This document shows positions 24,990-33,967 of a stretch of 37,360 bases of DNA, piece after piece. The stretch comes from Microbacteriaceae bacterium (GTDB lineage: Bacteria > Actinomycetota > Actinomycetes > Actinomycetales > Microbacteriaceae): assembly GCA_003852775.1 (NCBI GenBank), contig RDDZ01000104.1, forward strand, positions 1 through 37,360, read 5' to 3'. Positions within the stretch are counted from its first letter, which is position 1. Every line of letters starts with the position of its first letter. The notes under the pieces were generated by a model. The model did no database searches. It was not told where the DNA came from and was given only the letters and a program-made list of their open reading frames with translations. The position numbers were made by a program, and so were the translations under genes.

Positions 24990-26066
24990 TCAGGCGCGGG
25001 AACGGCCACCGAGCGCCCGTGCGTCGGCGTTGCCCGACGCGTCCCGGCGCAACTCCTTGGGCAGCGAGAACATGAGATCCTCCTCGGCCGTGCGCACCTC
25101 GGTGACATCCCGGTAGCCCGCGTCGGCGAGGTCGGCCAGCACCTCCTGCACGAGCACATCGGGCACCGAGGCGCCGCTCGTGACGCCGACCGTCGCGACG
25201 CCGTCGAGCCACTCCTGACGGATCTCGCTCGCGTAGTCGATGCGGTGCGCCGCCTTCGCGCCGTGCTCGAGCGCGACCTCCACGAGACGCACGCTGTTGG
25301 AGGAGTTGGCGGAGCCGACGACGATCACGAGGTCGGCCTCGGGGGCGACCTTCTTGATCGCCACCTGACGGTTCTGCGTCGCATAGCAGATGTCGTCGGA
25401 GGGCGGGTCCTGGAGGTTCGGGAAGCGCTCGCGCAGGCGGCGCACCGTCTCCATCGTCTCGTCGACGCTCAGCGTGGTCTGCGAGATCCAGACGAGGTTG
25501 TCGGGGTCGTCGACCTCGATCCGGTCGACGTCGTCCGGTGAGTTCACGAGGATCGTGCGCTCGGGGGCGTGCCCCATCGTGCCCTCGACCTCCTCGTGTC
25601 CCGCGTGGCCGATGAGCAGGATCTGCATGTCCTGCTTGGCGAAGCGCGTCGCCTCGCGGTGCACCTTCGTGACGAGCGGGCACGTCGCGTCGATCGCGAG
25701 CAGCTCGCGCTCGGCAGCGGAGCGCACGACCGCCGGTGAGACGCCGTGAGCGCTGAAGACGAGGTGCGAGCCCGGCGGCACCTCGTCGACCTCGTCGACG
25801 AAGATCGCCCCGCGGCGCTCGAGCTCGGAGACGACGTGCACGTTGTGCACGATCTGCTTGCGCACGTAGACGGGCGAGCCGAAGTTCTCGAGCGCCTTCT
25901 CGACGGCGACGACGGCGCGGTCGACGCCCGCGCAGTAACCGCGCGGGGCAGCGAGCAGCACGCGCTTGGGAGCCCCGACGGGCTCGTCGCGGAGTCGGCT
26001 GCGGGCGGCGGGCATGCGGGGAGCCTCGAGGGTCGTCCCCAGGGCGCCGTTCGTGATCCCGCTCAT
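24990..26066 (-). CDS. ispH: 4-hydroxy-3-methylbut-2-enyl diphosphate reductase
   Basis: 358 residues. IspH (LytB) makes IPP and DMAPP in the last step of the MEP pathway and carries an iron-sulfur cluster held by three cysteines, visible in [16 protein letters not shown] and [10 protein letters not shown]. Other conserved parts are [19 protein letters not shown] and SSNSVRLVE. The first ~25 residues are a variable extension. ATG 26066 is preferred over the longer frame because TAGACT ends 7 bases upstream (leaderless), and the extension to 26204 would cross the promoter and start of xseA. Divergent from xseA across 70 bp. Confidence 0.96.
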   Translation of the reverse strand: MSGITNGALGTTLEAPRMPAARSRLRDEPVGAPKRVLLAAPRGYCAGVDRAVVAVEKALENFGSPVYVRKQIVHNVHVVSELERRGAIFVDEVDEVPPGSHLVFSAHGVSPAVVRSAAERELLAIDATCPLVTKVHREATRFAKQDMQILLIGHAGHEEVEGTMGHAPERTILVNSPDDVDRIEVDDPDNLVWISQTTLSVDETMETVRRLRERFPNLQDPPSDDICYATQNRQVAIKKVAPEADLVIVVGSANSSNSVRLVEVALEHGAKAAHRIDYASEIRQEWLDGVATVGVTSGASVPDVLVQEVLADLADAGYRDVTEVRTAEEDLMFSLPKELRRDASGNADARALGGRSRA

Positions 26067-26073
26067 CCCCCCG

Positions 26074-26130
26074 AGTCTACGGGCGACGGCTGGGATACCG
26101 CCGGGCGGTGACCCCGGCATCCCGTACCCT
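26074..26130. promoter_or_regulatory. Divergent ispH / xseA promoters
   Basis: The minus-strand TAGACT (26079-26074) ends 7 bases before the ispH ATG, and the plus-strand TACCCT (26125-26130) ends 6 bases before the xseA ATG. Both genes would have leaderless transcripts from a 70-bp shared region. Confidence 0.6.
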
Positions 26131-26136
26131 GGCCGC

Positions 26137-27339
26137 ATGACCGACGTCGAGGGGCCGAGCGCCGAGCATCCGTGGCCCGTCTCGACCCTCTCGTCGAAGA
26201 TCAAGGGCTACATCGACCGCCTCGGCTCGGTGTGGGTCGAGGGCGAGCTCACGCAGTGGAACCTCGCGCGGGGCGTCGTCTACGCCAAGCTCAAGGACCT
26301 CGACCAGGACGTCACGGTGTCGCTCACCGTGTGGTCGTCGACGCTGCAGCGGCTCACCGAGCAGTTCGCGCAGGGCGACCGGGTCGTCGCCCTCGTGAAG
26401 CCCGACTTCTGGATGCGCGGGGGCACGCTCTCGATGGTCGCCTCCGAGCTGCGGCACGCGGGCATCGGCGACCTGCTCGCCCAGCTCGAGCGGCTCAAGC
26501 GCACGCTCCAGGCGGAGGGGCTCTTCGACCCCGCACGCAAGAAGCCGCTGCCGTTCCTCCCCCAGTGCATCGGTCTCGTCACCGGCAAGGACTCGGACGC
26601 CGAGAAGGACGTCCTGCGCAACGCCCAGCTGCGGTGGCCGCAGGTGCGCTTCCGGGTGCGCCACGCGGCCGTGCAGGGCCTCAACGCGCCCCGCGAGGTG
26701 GCGGCCGGCATCCGCGAGCTCGACGCCGACCCCGAGGTCGACGTCATCATCGTCGCGCGCGGCGGCGGCGACTTCCAGAACCTGCTCGTCTTCAGCGACG
26801 AGCAGCTCGTGCGCGCCGCGGCGGAGTGCGAGACCCCGCTCGTCTCGGCGATCGGCCACGAGGCCGACAGCCCCCTGCTCGACCTCGTCGCCGACCTGCG
26901 CGCCTCGACGCCGACGGATGCCGCCAAGCGCGTCGTCCCGGACGTCACCGAGGAGGCGGCGCGCGTGCAGCAGGCGCGAGCCCGGATGGCGCTGCGTCTG
27001 TCGTCGCTCGTGACGGGCGAGATCGACCGGATCGCCGCCCTGCGCTCGCGCCCCGTGCTCGCCGACCCGGGCGTCATGGTGCAGTCGCGCGCGGAGGACC
27101 TCATCCGCCTCGTCGACCGCGGCTCGCACCTCATGCAGCTGCGCGTCGAGCGCGAGGAGACGGCCGTGCACCGCCTGGCCGCCGAGCTGCGCGCGCTCTC
27201 ACCGCAGCGCACGCTCGACCGCGGGTACGCCGTCGTGCGTGCGGGCGACGCGATCGTGCGCGATCCCTCCCAGGTGTCGCCGGGCGACGCCCTCCGCATC
27301 CGGGTCGCGGGCGGCGAGCTCACGGCGAGCGCCGAGTAG
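26137..27339 (+). CDS. xseA: Exodeoxyribonuclease VII large subunit
   Basis: 400 residues. N-terminal OB-fold ([30 protein letters not shown]), then the catalytic core with [39 protein letters not shown] and [26 protein letters not shown], and a C-terminal helical region ending [10 protein letters not shown]. With XseB it degrades single-stranded DNA from both ends to oligonucleotides. ATG 26137 is fixed by the leaderless TACCCT hexamer and the family start. Its stop TAG is reused as the start of the xseB -10 hexamer. xseB begins 10 bp downstream. Confidence 0.97.
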   Translation: MTDVEGPSAEHPWPVSTLSSKIKGYIDRLGSVWVEGELTQWNLARGVVYAKLKDLDQDVTVSLTVWSSTLQRLTEQFAQGDRVVALVKPDFWMRGGTLSMVASELRHAGIGDLLAQLERLKRTLQAEGLFDPARKKPLPFLPQCIGLVTGKDSDAEKDVLRNAQLRWPQVRFRVRHAAVQGLNAPREVAAGIRELDADPEVDVIIVARGGGDFQNLLVFSDEQLVRAAAECETPLVSAIGHEADSPLLDLVADLRASTPTDAAKRVVPDVTEEAARVQQARARMALRLSSLVTGEIDRIAALRSRPVLADPGVMVQSRAEDLIRLVDRGSHLMQLRVEREETAVHRLAAELRALSPQRTLDRGYAVVRAGDAIVRDPSQVSPGDALRIRVAGGELTASAE

Positions 27340-27342
27340 GCT
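27337..27342 (+). promoter_or_regulatory. xseB -10 hexamer overlapping the xseA stop codon
   Basis: TAGGCT begins with the xseA TAG stop and ends 7 bases before the xseB ATG, the same geometry as other leaderless starts here. xseB can therefore be transcribed apart from xseA. Confidence 0.5.
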
Positions 27343-27349
27343 TGAGGCC

Positions 27350-27571
27350 ATGACCGACGCGACCCCCGACGACGTCGCCGCGCTCAGCTACGAGCAGGCG
27401 CGCGATGAGCTCGTCCAGGTCGTGGCGAAGCTCGAGCAGGGCGCCGCGACCCTCGAGGAGTCGCTCGCCCTGTGGGAGCGCGGCGAGGCGCTCGCCCGCC
27501 GGTGCGAGGAGTGGCTCGTCGGCGCGAAGGCGCGCCTCGACGCGGCGCGCGCCGCGGCCGAGGAATCGTGA
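27350..27571 (+). CDS. xseB: Exodeoxyribonuclease VII small subunit
   Basis: 73 residues, all helical: [19 protein letters not shown], the conserved [22 protein letters not shown] and a KARLD end. Several XseB copies bind one XseA to form the nuclease. Length is normal for the family. The start ATG 27350 follows xseA closely, and the stop overlaps the next gene start (GTGA, 27568-27571), so the DUF4245 gene is translationally coupled to it. Confidence 0.96.
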   Translation: MTDATPDDVAALSYEQARDELVQVVAKLEQGAATLEESLALWERGEALARRCEEWLVGAKARLDAARAAAEES

Positions 27572-28218
27572 GCCGGCGCGGCAGCGGCGTCGACGAGTCG
27601 GGGCGTCCGATCGTCGCGGAGCTCGGCCGGGCCGAGACCCCCGAGGAGGCCGTCGCGCGCAAGGCCGCCGCGAGCGCGGCCCGCCGCAACGGCAAGACCG
27701 CGCTCAACCTCTTCGTCGCCCTTCTCGCGTCGCTCGGCATCGTGGCGTTCCTCGTGATGGTCGTCGTGCGCCCCGACCAGGGCCGCATGTACGAGCCCGC
27801 CGACTACCTCGCCGCCGCCGACGCCGCCCAGGGCACCCTCGACGTGCCCGTCGTGGCCCCCGCGATGCCCGAGGACTGGCACGCGAACCACGCCGAGCTG
27901 CGCACCGGATCAGACGGCGTGACCGCGTGGAGCGTCGGCTTCACGACCCCCGCCGAGAAGTACCTCGCGATCATCCAGGGCGTCGACGCGAACACGAGCT
28001 GGCTCGCCGATCAGGTGCGTGACGCGCGCGCGGGCGCCGTCGTCACGATCGACGGCGTGCCGTGGACGATCTACGACCGCCGCGGGGAGTCCTCCCCCGG
28101 CAACGTCGCCTACGCGCTCGTCACGGAGGCGGGGGGTTCGACGATCGTGCTCGCCGGCACCGCCGACGACGAGGAGTTCGAGGCCCTCGCGGCCGCCGTC
28201 GCAAAGGAGCTGGAATGA
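27568..28218 (+). CDS. DUF4245 domain-containing membrane-anchored protein
   Basis: 216 residues. A charged cytosolic tail (1-45), one membrane helix near residues 48-72 ([24 protein letters not shown] pattern), and an extracytoplasmic DUF4245 domain with [23 protein letters not shown] and WTIYDRR. The function of this actinobacterial family is unknown; it commonly lies near xseAB, glpX and fumC. It overlaps xseB by 4 bases (GTGA) and the carbonic anhydrase gene by 4 bases (ATGA), making one tight operon. Confidence 0.92.
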   Translation: MSRRGSGVDESGRPIVAELGRAETPEEAVARKAAASAARRNGKTALNLFVALLASLGIVAFLVMVVVRPDQGRMYEPADYLAAADAAQGTLDVPVVAPAMPEDWHANHAELRTGSDGVTAWSVGFTTPAEKYLAIIQGVDANTSWLADQVRDARAGAVVTIDGVPWTIYDRRGESSPGNVAYALVTEAGGSTIVLAGTADDEEFEALAAAVAKELE

Positions 28219-28841
28219 GCGGCACCCCCCGTCGCACCCCCGCGGACGCCTGGCGCGAGATGGCGCGCGGCAACCAGCGCTTCGTCGCGGGCGCGCCGCT
28301 GCATCCTCGTCAGGACGTCGAGCGCCGCGAGGAGCTCGCGGCCGCGCAGGCGCCGCACGCCGCGCTCTTCGGCTGCAGCGACTCGCGGCTCGCGGCCGAG
28401 ATCATCTTCGACAAGGGCCTCGGCGACCTCTTCGTCGTGCGCAACGCGGGGCAGGTGATCTCCGACTCGGTCATCGGCTCGCTCGAGTATGCGGTCGCGG
28501 TGCTCGAGGTGCCCCTCATCGTCGTGCTCGCCCATGACGCGTGCGGCGCCGTGCGCGCCGCGATCGACCTCGACGCTCCCGACGCCCGCCCGCTGCCCCC
28601 GCACATCGCGGGGCTCATCGCGGCCATCCGCCCCTCCGTGCGCGCCGCGCCGTCGCGCGACCCGGAGGATGTGGGCCTCACCCACCTGCAGCGGACCGTG
28701 AGCGACCTCGTGGCGCGCTCCGAGCTCATCGCCGACGCGGTCGCCGACGGCACCCTCGCCGTCGTGGGCGCCAACTACAAGCTCCTCGAGGGCACCGCCG
28801 TGCCGTCGTACGTCATCGGCGACATCGGCGCAGGCTCCTAG
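28215..28841 (+). CDS. Beta-class carbonic anhydrase
   Basis: 208 residues. Zinc ligands and active-site pair are visible: CSDSR (Cys and the Asp-Arg dyad) near residue 50, and HDACGAV with His and Cys near residue 105. The VVRNAGQVI and GSLEYAV segments are typical. It hydrates carbon dioxide to bicarbonate in the cytosol. AAGGAG lies 6 bases before ATG 28215, whose A begins inside the previous gene (ATGA). It is the last gene of the xseA-xseB-DUF4245 cluster before fumC, which has its own ribosome binding site 46 bp away. Confidence 0.95.
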   Translation: MSGTPRRTPADAWREMARGNQRFVAGAPLHPRQDVERREELAAAQAPHAALFGCSDSRLAAEIIFDKGLGDLFVVRNAGQVISDSVIGSLEYAVAVLEVPLIVVLAHDACGAVRAAIDLDAPDARPLPPHIAGLIAAIRPSVRAAPSRDPEDVGLTHLQRTVSDLVARSELIADAVADGTLAVVGANYKLLEGTAVPSYVIGDIGAGS

Positions 28842-28887
28842 AGAGGCTCCCCGCACCACAGCACAGCACCGCACGAAAGGCACACGC

Positions 28888-30285
28888 ATGGGCACCGACG
28901 CCGAATACCGCATCGAGCACGACACCATGGGAGAGGTCCGGGTCCCGGTCTCGGCCCTCTACCGCGCGCAGACGCAGCGCGCCGTCGAGAACTTCCCCAT
29001 CTCCGGCACGGGCCTCGAGGCCGCGCAGATCGTCGCCCTCGCCCGCATCAAGCGCTCGGCCGCGATCGCCAACAAGGAGCTCGGTGTGCTCGACGCCGCG
29101 ATCGCCGACGCGATCGTCGCCGCCGCCGATGAGATCATCGCCGGCTCGCACCACGAGCACTTCCCGGTCGACACCTACCAGACCGGCTCGGGCACGAGCT
29201 CGAACATGAACATGAACGAGGTGCTCGCGACCCTCGCGACCGAGAAGCTCGGCGCGCCCGTGCACCCGAACGACCACGTCAACGCGTCGCAGTCGTCGAA
29301 CGACGTCTTCCCGACCTCGGTGCACGTCGCCGTGACGGGCGCGCTCATCTCCGACCTCGTGCCCGCCCTCGACCACCTCGCGACGGCCCTCGAGAAGAAG
29401 GCCGAGCTCTGGAAGGACGCCGTCAAGCCGGGCCGCACCCACCTCATGGACGCCACGCCCGTCACGCTCGGCCAGGAGTTCGGCGGCTACGCCCGCCAGA
29501 TCCGCCTCGGCATCGAGCGCGTCGAGGCCGCCCTCCCCCGCGTCGCCGAGGTCCCGCTCGGCGGCACCGCCGTCGGCACGGGCATCAACACCCCGAAGGG
29601 CTTCCCGCAGAAGGTCATCGCGGAGCTCGCCGCGGCATCCGGCCTCCCCATCACCGAGGCGAAGGACCACTTCGAGGCGCAGGCCAACCGCGACGCCCTC
29701 GTCGAGGCGTCGGGCGCCCTCCGTGTGATCGCGGTGTCGCTCACGAAGATCTGCAACGACCTGCGCTGGATGGGCTCGGGCCCCAACACGGGCCTCGGCG
29801 AGCTGCACATCCCCGACCTGCAGCCCGGCTCGTCGATCATGCCCGGCAAGGTCAACCCGGTCGTGCCCGAGGCGGTCATCATGGTCGCCGCGCGCGTCGT
29901 GGGCAACGACGCGACCGTCGCGTGGGCCGGCGCCACGGGCTCGTTCGAGCTCAACGTCGCGATCCCGGTCATGGGAACGGCGCTGCTCGAGTCGATCCGC
30001 CTGCTCGCGAACTCGACGCGCGTTCTCGCCGACAAGACCATCGACGGACTCGAGGCGAACCTCGAGCGCGCCGCCGCCCTCGCCGGCATGTCGCCGTCGA
30101 TCGTGACGCCGCTCAACAAGTTCATCGGCTACGAGAACGCCGCGAAGATCGCGAAGCACGCCGTCGCCAAGGGCATCACGGTGCGCGAGGCCACGATCGA
30201 GCTCGGCTTCGTCGAGCGCGGCGAGCTCACGCTCGAGCAGCTGGACGCGGCGCTCGACGTGCTCTCGATGACGCACCCGGGGTGA
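28888..30285 (+). CDS. fumC: Class II fumarate hydratase
   Basis: 465 residues. TCA-cycle enzyme that hydrates fumarate to malate. Conserved segments: [67 protein letters not shown] and the family signature [12 protein letters not shown] with the flexible loop serine. Full length, no breaks. GAAAGG lies 7 bases before ATG 28888. It is convergent with phoH, and a large inverted repeat separates them. Confidence 0.97.
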   Translation: MGTDAEYRIEHDTMGEVRVPVSALYRAQTQRAVENFPISGTGLEAAQIVALARIKRSAAIANKELGVLDAAIADAIVAAADEIIAGSHHEHFPVDTYQTGSGTSSNMNMNEVLATLATEKLGAPVHPNDHVNASQSSNDVFPTSVHVAVTGALISDLVPALDHLATALEKKAELWKDAVKPGRTHLMDATPVTLGQEFGGYARQIRLGIERVEAALPRVAEVPLGGTAVGTGINTPKGFPQKVIAELAAASGLPITEAKDHFEAQANRDALVEASGALRVIAVSLTKICNDLRWMGSGPNTGLGELHIPDLQPGSSIMPGKVNPVVPEAVIMVAARVVGNDATVAWAGATGSFELNVAIPVMGTALLESIRLLANSTRVLADKTIDGLEANLERAAALAGMSPSIVTPLNKFIGYENAAKIAKHAVAKGITVREATIELGFVERGELTLEQLDAALDVLSMTHPG

Positions 30286-30304
30286 TGCCCCGCTGAGGTG
30301 GCAG

Positions 30305-30403
30305 GGGGCTGGTTTCGACACGCCCGTTCCGCGGGCTACTCAACCAGCGGGTCGGCACACCGCTGATTGAGTAGCGCCGCAGGCGCGTGTCGAAACCAGC
30401 CCC
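30305..30403. repeat. Large inverted repeat / bidirectional terminator between fumC and phoH
   Basis: Outer arms of 19 bp match perfectly (30305-30323 and 30385-30403; GGGGCTGGTTTCGACACGC). Inner arms of 16 bp (30335-30350 GCTACTCAACCAGCGG; 30360-30375) match with one difference. The layout GGTTTCGACACG...CTACTCAACCAGCGG resembles the REP-like unit at 12.6 and 13.0 kb, so this is probably two head-to-head copies. It starts 20 bp after fumC and ends 5 bp from the phoH stop. Confidence 0.8.
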
Positions 30404-30408
30404 TGTGT

Positions 30409-31770
30409 CTACGCCAGCTCGGCGGGCTCCAGCAGCTCCGTCACGAGCGCCGCGATCGCGGAGCGCTCGCTGCGGGTGAGGGTAATGTGCCCGAAGAGCT
30501 CGTTGCCCTTGAGCGTCTCGATGACGGAGGCGACGCCGTCGTGGCGCCCGACGCGCAGGTTGTCGCGCTGGGCGACGTCGTGGGTGAGCACGACGCGCGA
30601 GTTCTGGCCGATCCGCGAGAGCACCGTGAGCAGCACGTTCCGCTCGAGCGACTGCGCCTCGTCGACGATCACGAACGCGTCGTGCAGCGAGCGGCCGCGG
30701 ATGTGCGTGAGCGGCAGCACCTCGAGCATCCCGCGCTCGATGACCTCCTCGAGCACGTTGTCGGAGACGAGGGCGCCGAGGGTGTCGAACACCGCCTGCC
30801 CCCACGGGCTCATCTTCTCCTCCTTGTCACCGGGCAGGTAGCCGAGCTCCTGGCCGCCGACGGCGTAGAGGGGGCGGAACACCATAATCTTGCGGTGCTG
30901 CTGCTTCTCGAGCACCGCCTCGAGGCCCGCGCAGAGGGCGAGGGCCGACTTGCCGGTGCCGGCGCGGCCTCCGAGCGACACGATGCCCACCTCGGGGTCG
31001 AGCAGCAGGTCGATCGCGAGCCGCTGCTCGGCGCTGCGCCCGTGCACGCCGAACACGTCGCGGTCGCCGCGCACGAGCTTGAGCTGCCCGCGGGCGGTGA
31101 CGCGGCCGAGGGCCGAGCCGCGGTCGGAGTGGATGACGAGGCTCGTGTTGACGGGCAGGTCCTGCACGAGGCGCGTGACGAGCACCTCCTGGTCGTAGAG
31201 CTGGGCCATCTGCTCGGCCGAGACCTCGAGCTCGGCGAGGCCCGTCCATCCGGAGTCCACGGCGAGCTCGGCGCGGTACTCCTCGGCCGCGAGACCGATC
31301 GAGGCGGCCTTGACGCGCAGCGGCAGGTCCTTGGAGACGACCACGACGTCGAGGCCGTCGTTCGCGAGGTTCATCGCGACCGCGAGAATGCGGGAGTCGT
31401 TGTCGTTGAGCTGGAGCCCCGAGGGGAGCACCGACATGTTCGAGTGGTTGAGCTCGACGCGCAGGGTGCCGCCGGAGTCGCCGACCGCGATCGGGAAGTC
31501 GAGGCGCTCGTGCTCGACGCGCAGGTCGTCGAGCAGGCGCAGGGCCTGGCGGGCGAAGTAGCCGATCTCGGGGTCGTGGCGTTTCGCCTCGAGCTCGGTG
31601 ACCACGACGACGGGCAGCACGACGGAGTGCTCCGCGAAACGGAAGATCGAGCGCGGGTCGGCGAGCAGCACGGAGGTGTCGAGCACGTAGGTGCGCTCCC
31701 CCTGCTTCCGCTTGCGAACTGCGCCGGTCGTGGACTTCTGCTGGGGCTTGTCGAGCGCGGGCACTCCCAC
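30409..31770 (-). CDS. phoH: PhoH family protein with PIN domain (PhoH2 type)
   Basis: 453 residues. The N-terminal PIN domain (about 25-160) keeps acidic residues in [32 protein letters not shown] and VVSKDLPLR. The C-terminal PhoH ATPase (about 240-430) has Walker [10 protein letters not shown] and Walker B VIVDEAQS, plus [11 protein letters not shown]. The mycobacterial homologue PhoH2 is reported as an RNA helicase and ribonuclease, in an operon with a small antitoxin-like gene; I see no such partner here. GTG 31770 is the chosen start; GTG 31764 is possible. A hairpin and a palindrome lie just upstream. Confidence 0.95.
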   Translation of the reverse strand: MGVPALDKPQQKSTTGAVRKRKQGERTYVLDTSVLLADPRSIFRFAEHSVVLPVVVVTELEAKRHDPEIGYFARQALRLLDDLRVEHERLDFPIAVGDSGGTLRVELNHSNMSVLPSGLQLNDNDSRILAVAMNLANDGLDVVVVSKDLPLRVKAASIGLAAEEYRAELAVDSGWTGLAELEVSAEQMAQLYDQEVLVTRLVQDLPVNTSLVIHSDRGSALGRVTARGQLKLVRGDRDVFGVHGRSAEQRLAIDLLLDPEVGIVSLGGRAGTGKSALALCAGLEAVLEKQQHRKIMVFRPLYAVGGQELGYLPGDKEEKMSPWGQAVFDTLGALVSDNVLEEVIERGMLEVLPLTHIRGRSLHDAFVIVDEAQSLERNVLLTVLSRIGQNSRVVLTHDVAQRDNLRVGRHDGVASVIETLKGNELFGHITLTRSERSAIAALVTELLEPAELA

Positions 31771-31777
31771 TCCATCC

Positions 31778-31797
31778 CCGGGTGGGATGCCACCCGG
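31778..31797 (-). promoter_or_regulatory. Hairpin in the phoH leader next to the ribosome binding site
   Basis: CCGGGTGG (31778-31785), GATG loop, CCACCCGG (31790-31797): a perfect 8-bp stem that ends 7 bases upstream of the GTG start. The ribosome binding site (GGGGATGGA) begins inside the stem base, so folding could limit translation. Confidence 0.55.
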
Positions 31798-31853
31798 ATC
31801 CTGTCGCGGATCGGCCAGGGGCTCGTCGGTAGCGAACTTATGTGGCCGCTCCG

Positions 31854-31872
31854 ATCAGGCACGGTGCCTGAT
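31854..31872. promoter_or_regulatory. Perfect palindrome upstream of phoH
   Basis: ATCAGGCA (31854-31861), CGG, TGCCTGAT (31865-31872). On the minus strand a TAAGTT hexamer follows about 17 bases downstream as a possible -10, so the dyad covers the -35 region of the likely phoH promoter. It could also mark the end of the convergent region before the aminotransferase stop at 31949. No gene occupies 31771-31948. Confidence 0.55.
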
Positions 31873-31948
31873 GCCCTGACGGTAAGCCCGCGGCATCCGT
31901 GCGGAGCGCGCGACACGCGGCGCGCCCGTGTTACGTCCTGATGAACTC

Positions 31949-33079
31949 TCAGCGCGTGGCGGACGCCGTCGCGAACGACAGGAGCGCGGAGCGCAGGAGC
32001 GTGAGGGTCTCGGCGTCCGTCGAGGCGTGGGCCGACAGGCGCACGGTCCCCTCGCGCACCGTGACGCTCACGCCGTGGTTGTGCAGCGCCGCGGAGAGCA
32101 CCGTGAGGTGGTCGGGGTCGGGCTGCACGACGACGATCCCCGCGCGCTCGTTCTCGGCCCGCGGCGACACGACGGGGAGGGCGAACTCGTCGGCGATGTC
32201 GATGATGTCGCTCACGCGCTCGGCGATGCGGGCGTTGATGGCCGGCACGCCGACCTCGGCGATCTCCTCGAGAGCCGCCGAGAAGCGCGCCATCGCGATC
32301 CAGTCGGGGTTCGAGACGGTGTAGGCGCGCGCGTCGTGGGCCGGCGCGAGCACCTCGTCGAGCGTCATCCCCGCCCTCTCGGAGGCGGGGAAGCCCGACC
32401 AGACCGGCGTCAGGTGGTCGAGGGCGCGGTCGGAGAGCGCGAGGAAGCCCGTGCCCCACCCGGCACGCGCCCACTTCTGCCCGCCCGCGACCACGACATC
32501 CGCGAGGTCGTAGGGCGCGTCGACGACACCGAAGCCCTGGATCGCGTCGACGATGAGCAGCCGGTCGCCGATCACCTGACGCAGACCCTCGAGGTCGACG
32601 AGGTGGCCCGTTCGGAAGTCGACGAGGCTCACGGCGACGGCGACCGTCGACGCGTCCAGCTGGTCGCGGATGTTGCCGGGCGTCACGCGGCCGTGGTCGG
32701 TCTCGAGCCACTGCGGGGTCACGACGCCGAGCGCCTGCTGCGCGCGCACCGCGGCGTAGGGCAGCGAGGGGAACTCCCCCGGCGACAGCGCGACGCCGCC
32801 CGTGAGCCCGAAGAGGGCGTGCATGAGCCCCTGGCTCGTGTTCGGCTGGAAGGAGATCTGGTCGGGACGGAACCCGGTGAGCGCCGACACGGCGGCGCGC
32901 ACGCGCTCGTCCTGCTCGTAGAACGTCGCGAAGGAGCCGAAGCGGCCGCCGCCGAGCACCCCGGCGAACGCGTCCAGCTCGGCGCGCACGGTGTCGCCGA
33001 TGGGACCCGCGGAGGCGAAGTCGAGGTAACCCGGCTCCTCATGGAAGCGGGCGGCGAAGTCGTCGATCGAGAGGGTCAC
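31949..33079 (-). CDS. Class V aminotransferase family PLP enzyme
   Basis: 376 residues from GTG 33079. PLP type I fold: FASAGPIG start, PNTSQGLMHALFGL (phosphate-binding), VDAIQGFGVVD (Asp for the pyridine nitrogen, Gln next), and GGQKWARAGWGTGF with the Schiff-base lysine. Sequence style resembles isopenicillin N epimerase/cysteine desulfurase-like members, but the substrate is unknown. No scaffold or suf genes are near, so an iron-sulfur role is unlikely. It starts 18 bp after the uppS stop with GGAG 7 bases upstream, so it is co-transcribed with uppS. Confidence 0.9.
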   Translation of the reverse strand: MTLSIDDFAARFHEEPGYLDFASAGPIGDTVRAELDAFAGVLGGGRFGSFATFYEQDERVRAAVSALTGFRPDQISFQPNTSQGLMHALFGLTGGVALSPGEFPSLPYAAVRAQQALGVVTPQWLETDHGRVTPGNIRDQLDASTVAVAVSLVDFRTGHLVDLEGLRQVIGDRLLIVDAIQGFGVVDAPYDLADVVVAGGQKWARAGWGTGFLALSDRALDHLTPVWSGFPASERAGMTLDEVLAPAHDARAYTVSNPDWIAMARFSAALEEIAEVGVPAINARIAERVSDIIDIADEFALPVVSPRAENERAGIVVVQPDPDHLTVLSAALHNHGVSVTVREGTVRLSAHASTDAETLTLLRSALLSFATASATR

Positions 33080-33097
33080 GGGCGGTCTCCGTCGGGG

Positions 33098-33883
33098 TCA
33101 CTGACCGAAGCGGCGATGCCGCGTCGCGTAGGCGCGCAGGGCGCGCAGGAAGTCGACCTCGCGCAGGTCGGGGCCGAGCGCCTCGACGAAATAGAACTCG
33201 CTGTGCGCCGACTGCCACAGCATGAAGTCGGAGAGGCGCTGCTCGCCGGAGGTGCGGATGATGAGATCCGGGTCGGGCTGCCCCTGCGTGTAGAGGTGCT
33301 CGCCGATGAGCTCGGGCGTGAGGATCTCGGCGAGCTCCTCGATGCTGCCGCCCTTGTCGCCGTGGGCGCGCACGATGCTGCGCATGGCATCCGCGATCTC
33401 CCGGCGCCCGCCGTAGCCGACCGCCAGGTTGACGTGCAGGCCCGCGTTGCCGGAGGTGCGGTCGGCCGCCGCGCGCAGGGCGCCGACGAGCGGCTCGGGC
33501 AGCCCCTCGGTCGTGCCGACGTGCTGGATGCGCCAATCGGCGGCGCGCGAGAGGTCGTCGGCGAGGTCGGCGATGATCTCGAAGAGCTGCCCGAGCTCCT
33601 CGCTCGAACGGCCCGTGAGGTTGTCGGTCGACAGCAGGTAGATCGTGACGACGCGGATGCCGAGGTCGTCGCACCAGCCGAGGAACTCGCGCATCTTCTC
33701 GGCGCCGGCACGGTGACCGTGGGCCGTCGTCTCGAGGGCGCGCTCGCGGGCCCACCGCCGGTTGCCGTCGATGATCATCGCGACGTGGTGGGGCAGGGTG
33801 GCGTTCTGGAGCTGGCGGCGGAGCCGGGCCTGGTACAGCCCGTAGAGGAGTCCTGTGCCGCCCGGACCCTGCTGCTCGCTCAC
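33098..33883 (-). CDS. uppS: Cis-prenyl diphosphate synthase (UppS / short-chain Rv1086-like)
   Basis: 261 residues. Family motifs: MIIDGNRRWA with the catalytic Asp, GHRAGAEKM, YLLSTDNL, and the C-terminal IIRTSGEQRLSDFMLWQSAHSEFYF. It joins IPP to an allylic diphosphate in cis, giving precursors of lipid carriers. In long-chain enzymes the third motif is usually FSTENW; the Leu here is like the actinobacterial short-chain Z-farnesyl diphosphate synthases, so the product may be C15. GTG 33883 follows TAGCGT by 6 bases (leaderless). It is divergent from a hemolysin III gene, as in mycobacteria. Confidence 0.93.
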   Translation of the reverse strand: MSEQQGPGGTGLLYGLYQARLRRQLQNATLPHHVAMIIDGNRRWARERALETTAHGHRAGAEKMREFLGWCDDLGIRVVTIYLLSTDNLTGRSSEELGQLFEIIADLADDLSRAADWRIQHVGTTEGLPEPLVGALRAAADRTSGNAGLHVNLAVGYGGRREIADAMRSIVRAHGDKGGSIEELAEILTPELIGEHLYTQGQPDPDLIIRTSGEQRLSDFMLWQSAHSEFYFVEALGPDLREVDFLRALRAYATRHRRFGQ

Positions 33884-33889
33884 GGGTTT

Positions 33890-33961
33890 ACGCTACTCGA
33901 CCCCGTGTGCCGCGGCGATGCAGCCCCTTCACAGACTGCGGCATACGGGTCGCGCTATCGT
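33890..33961. promoter_or_regulatory. Divergent uppS / hemolysin III promoters
   Basis: Minus strand: TAGCGT (33895-33890) 6 bases before the uppS GTG. Plus strand: TATCGT (33956-33961) 6 bases before the hemolysin III ATG. Both point to leaderless transcripts. Confidence 0.55.
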
Positions 33962-33967
33962 CGCGGC

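Noticed and set aside
30409-31948. A PhoAT-like antitoxin gene upstream of phoH
   Set aside because: The 31771-31948 gap holds hairpins and a palindrome but no minus-strand frame with a ribosome binding site that overlaps or precedes phoH.
31928-33967. Plus-strand extension of hemolysin III back through uppS and the aminotransferase
   Set aside because: The family's protein starts at ATG 33968, a leaderless -10 sits 6 bases upstream, and the extension is antisense to two real genes.
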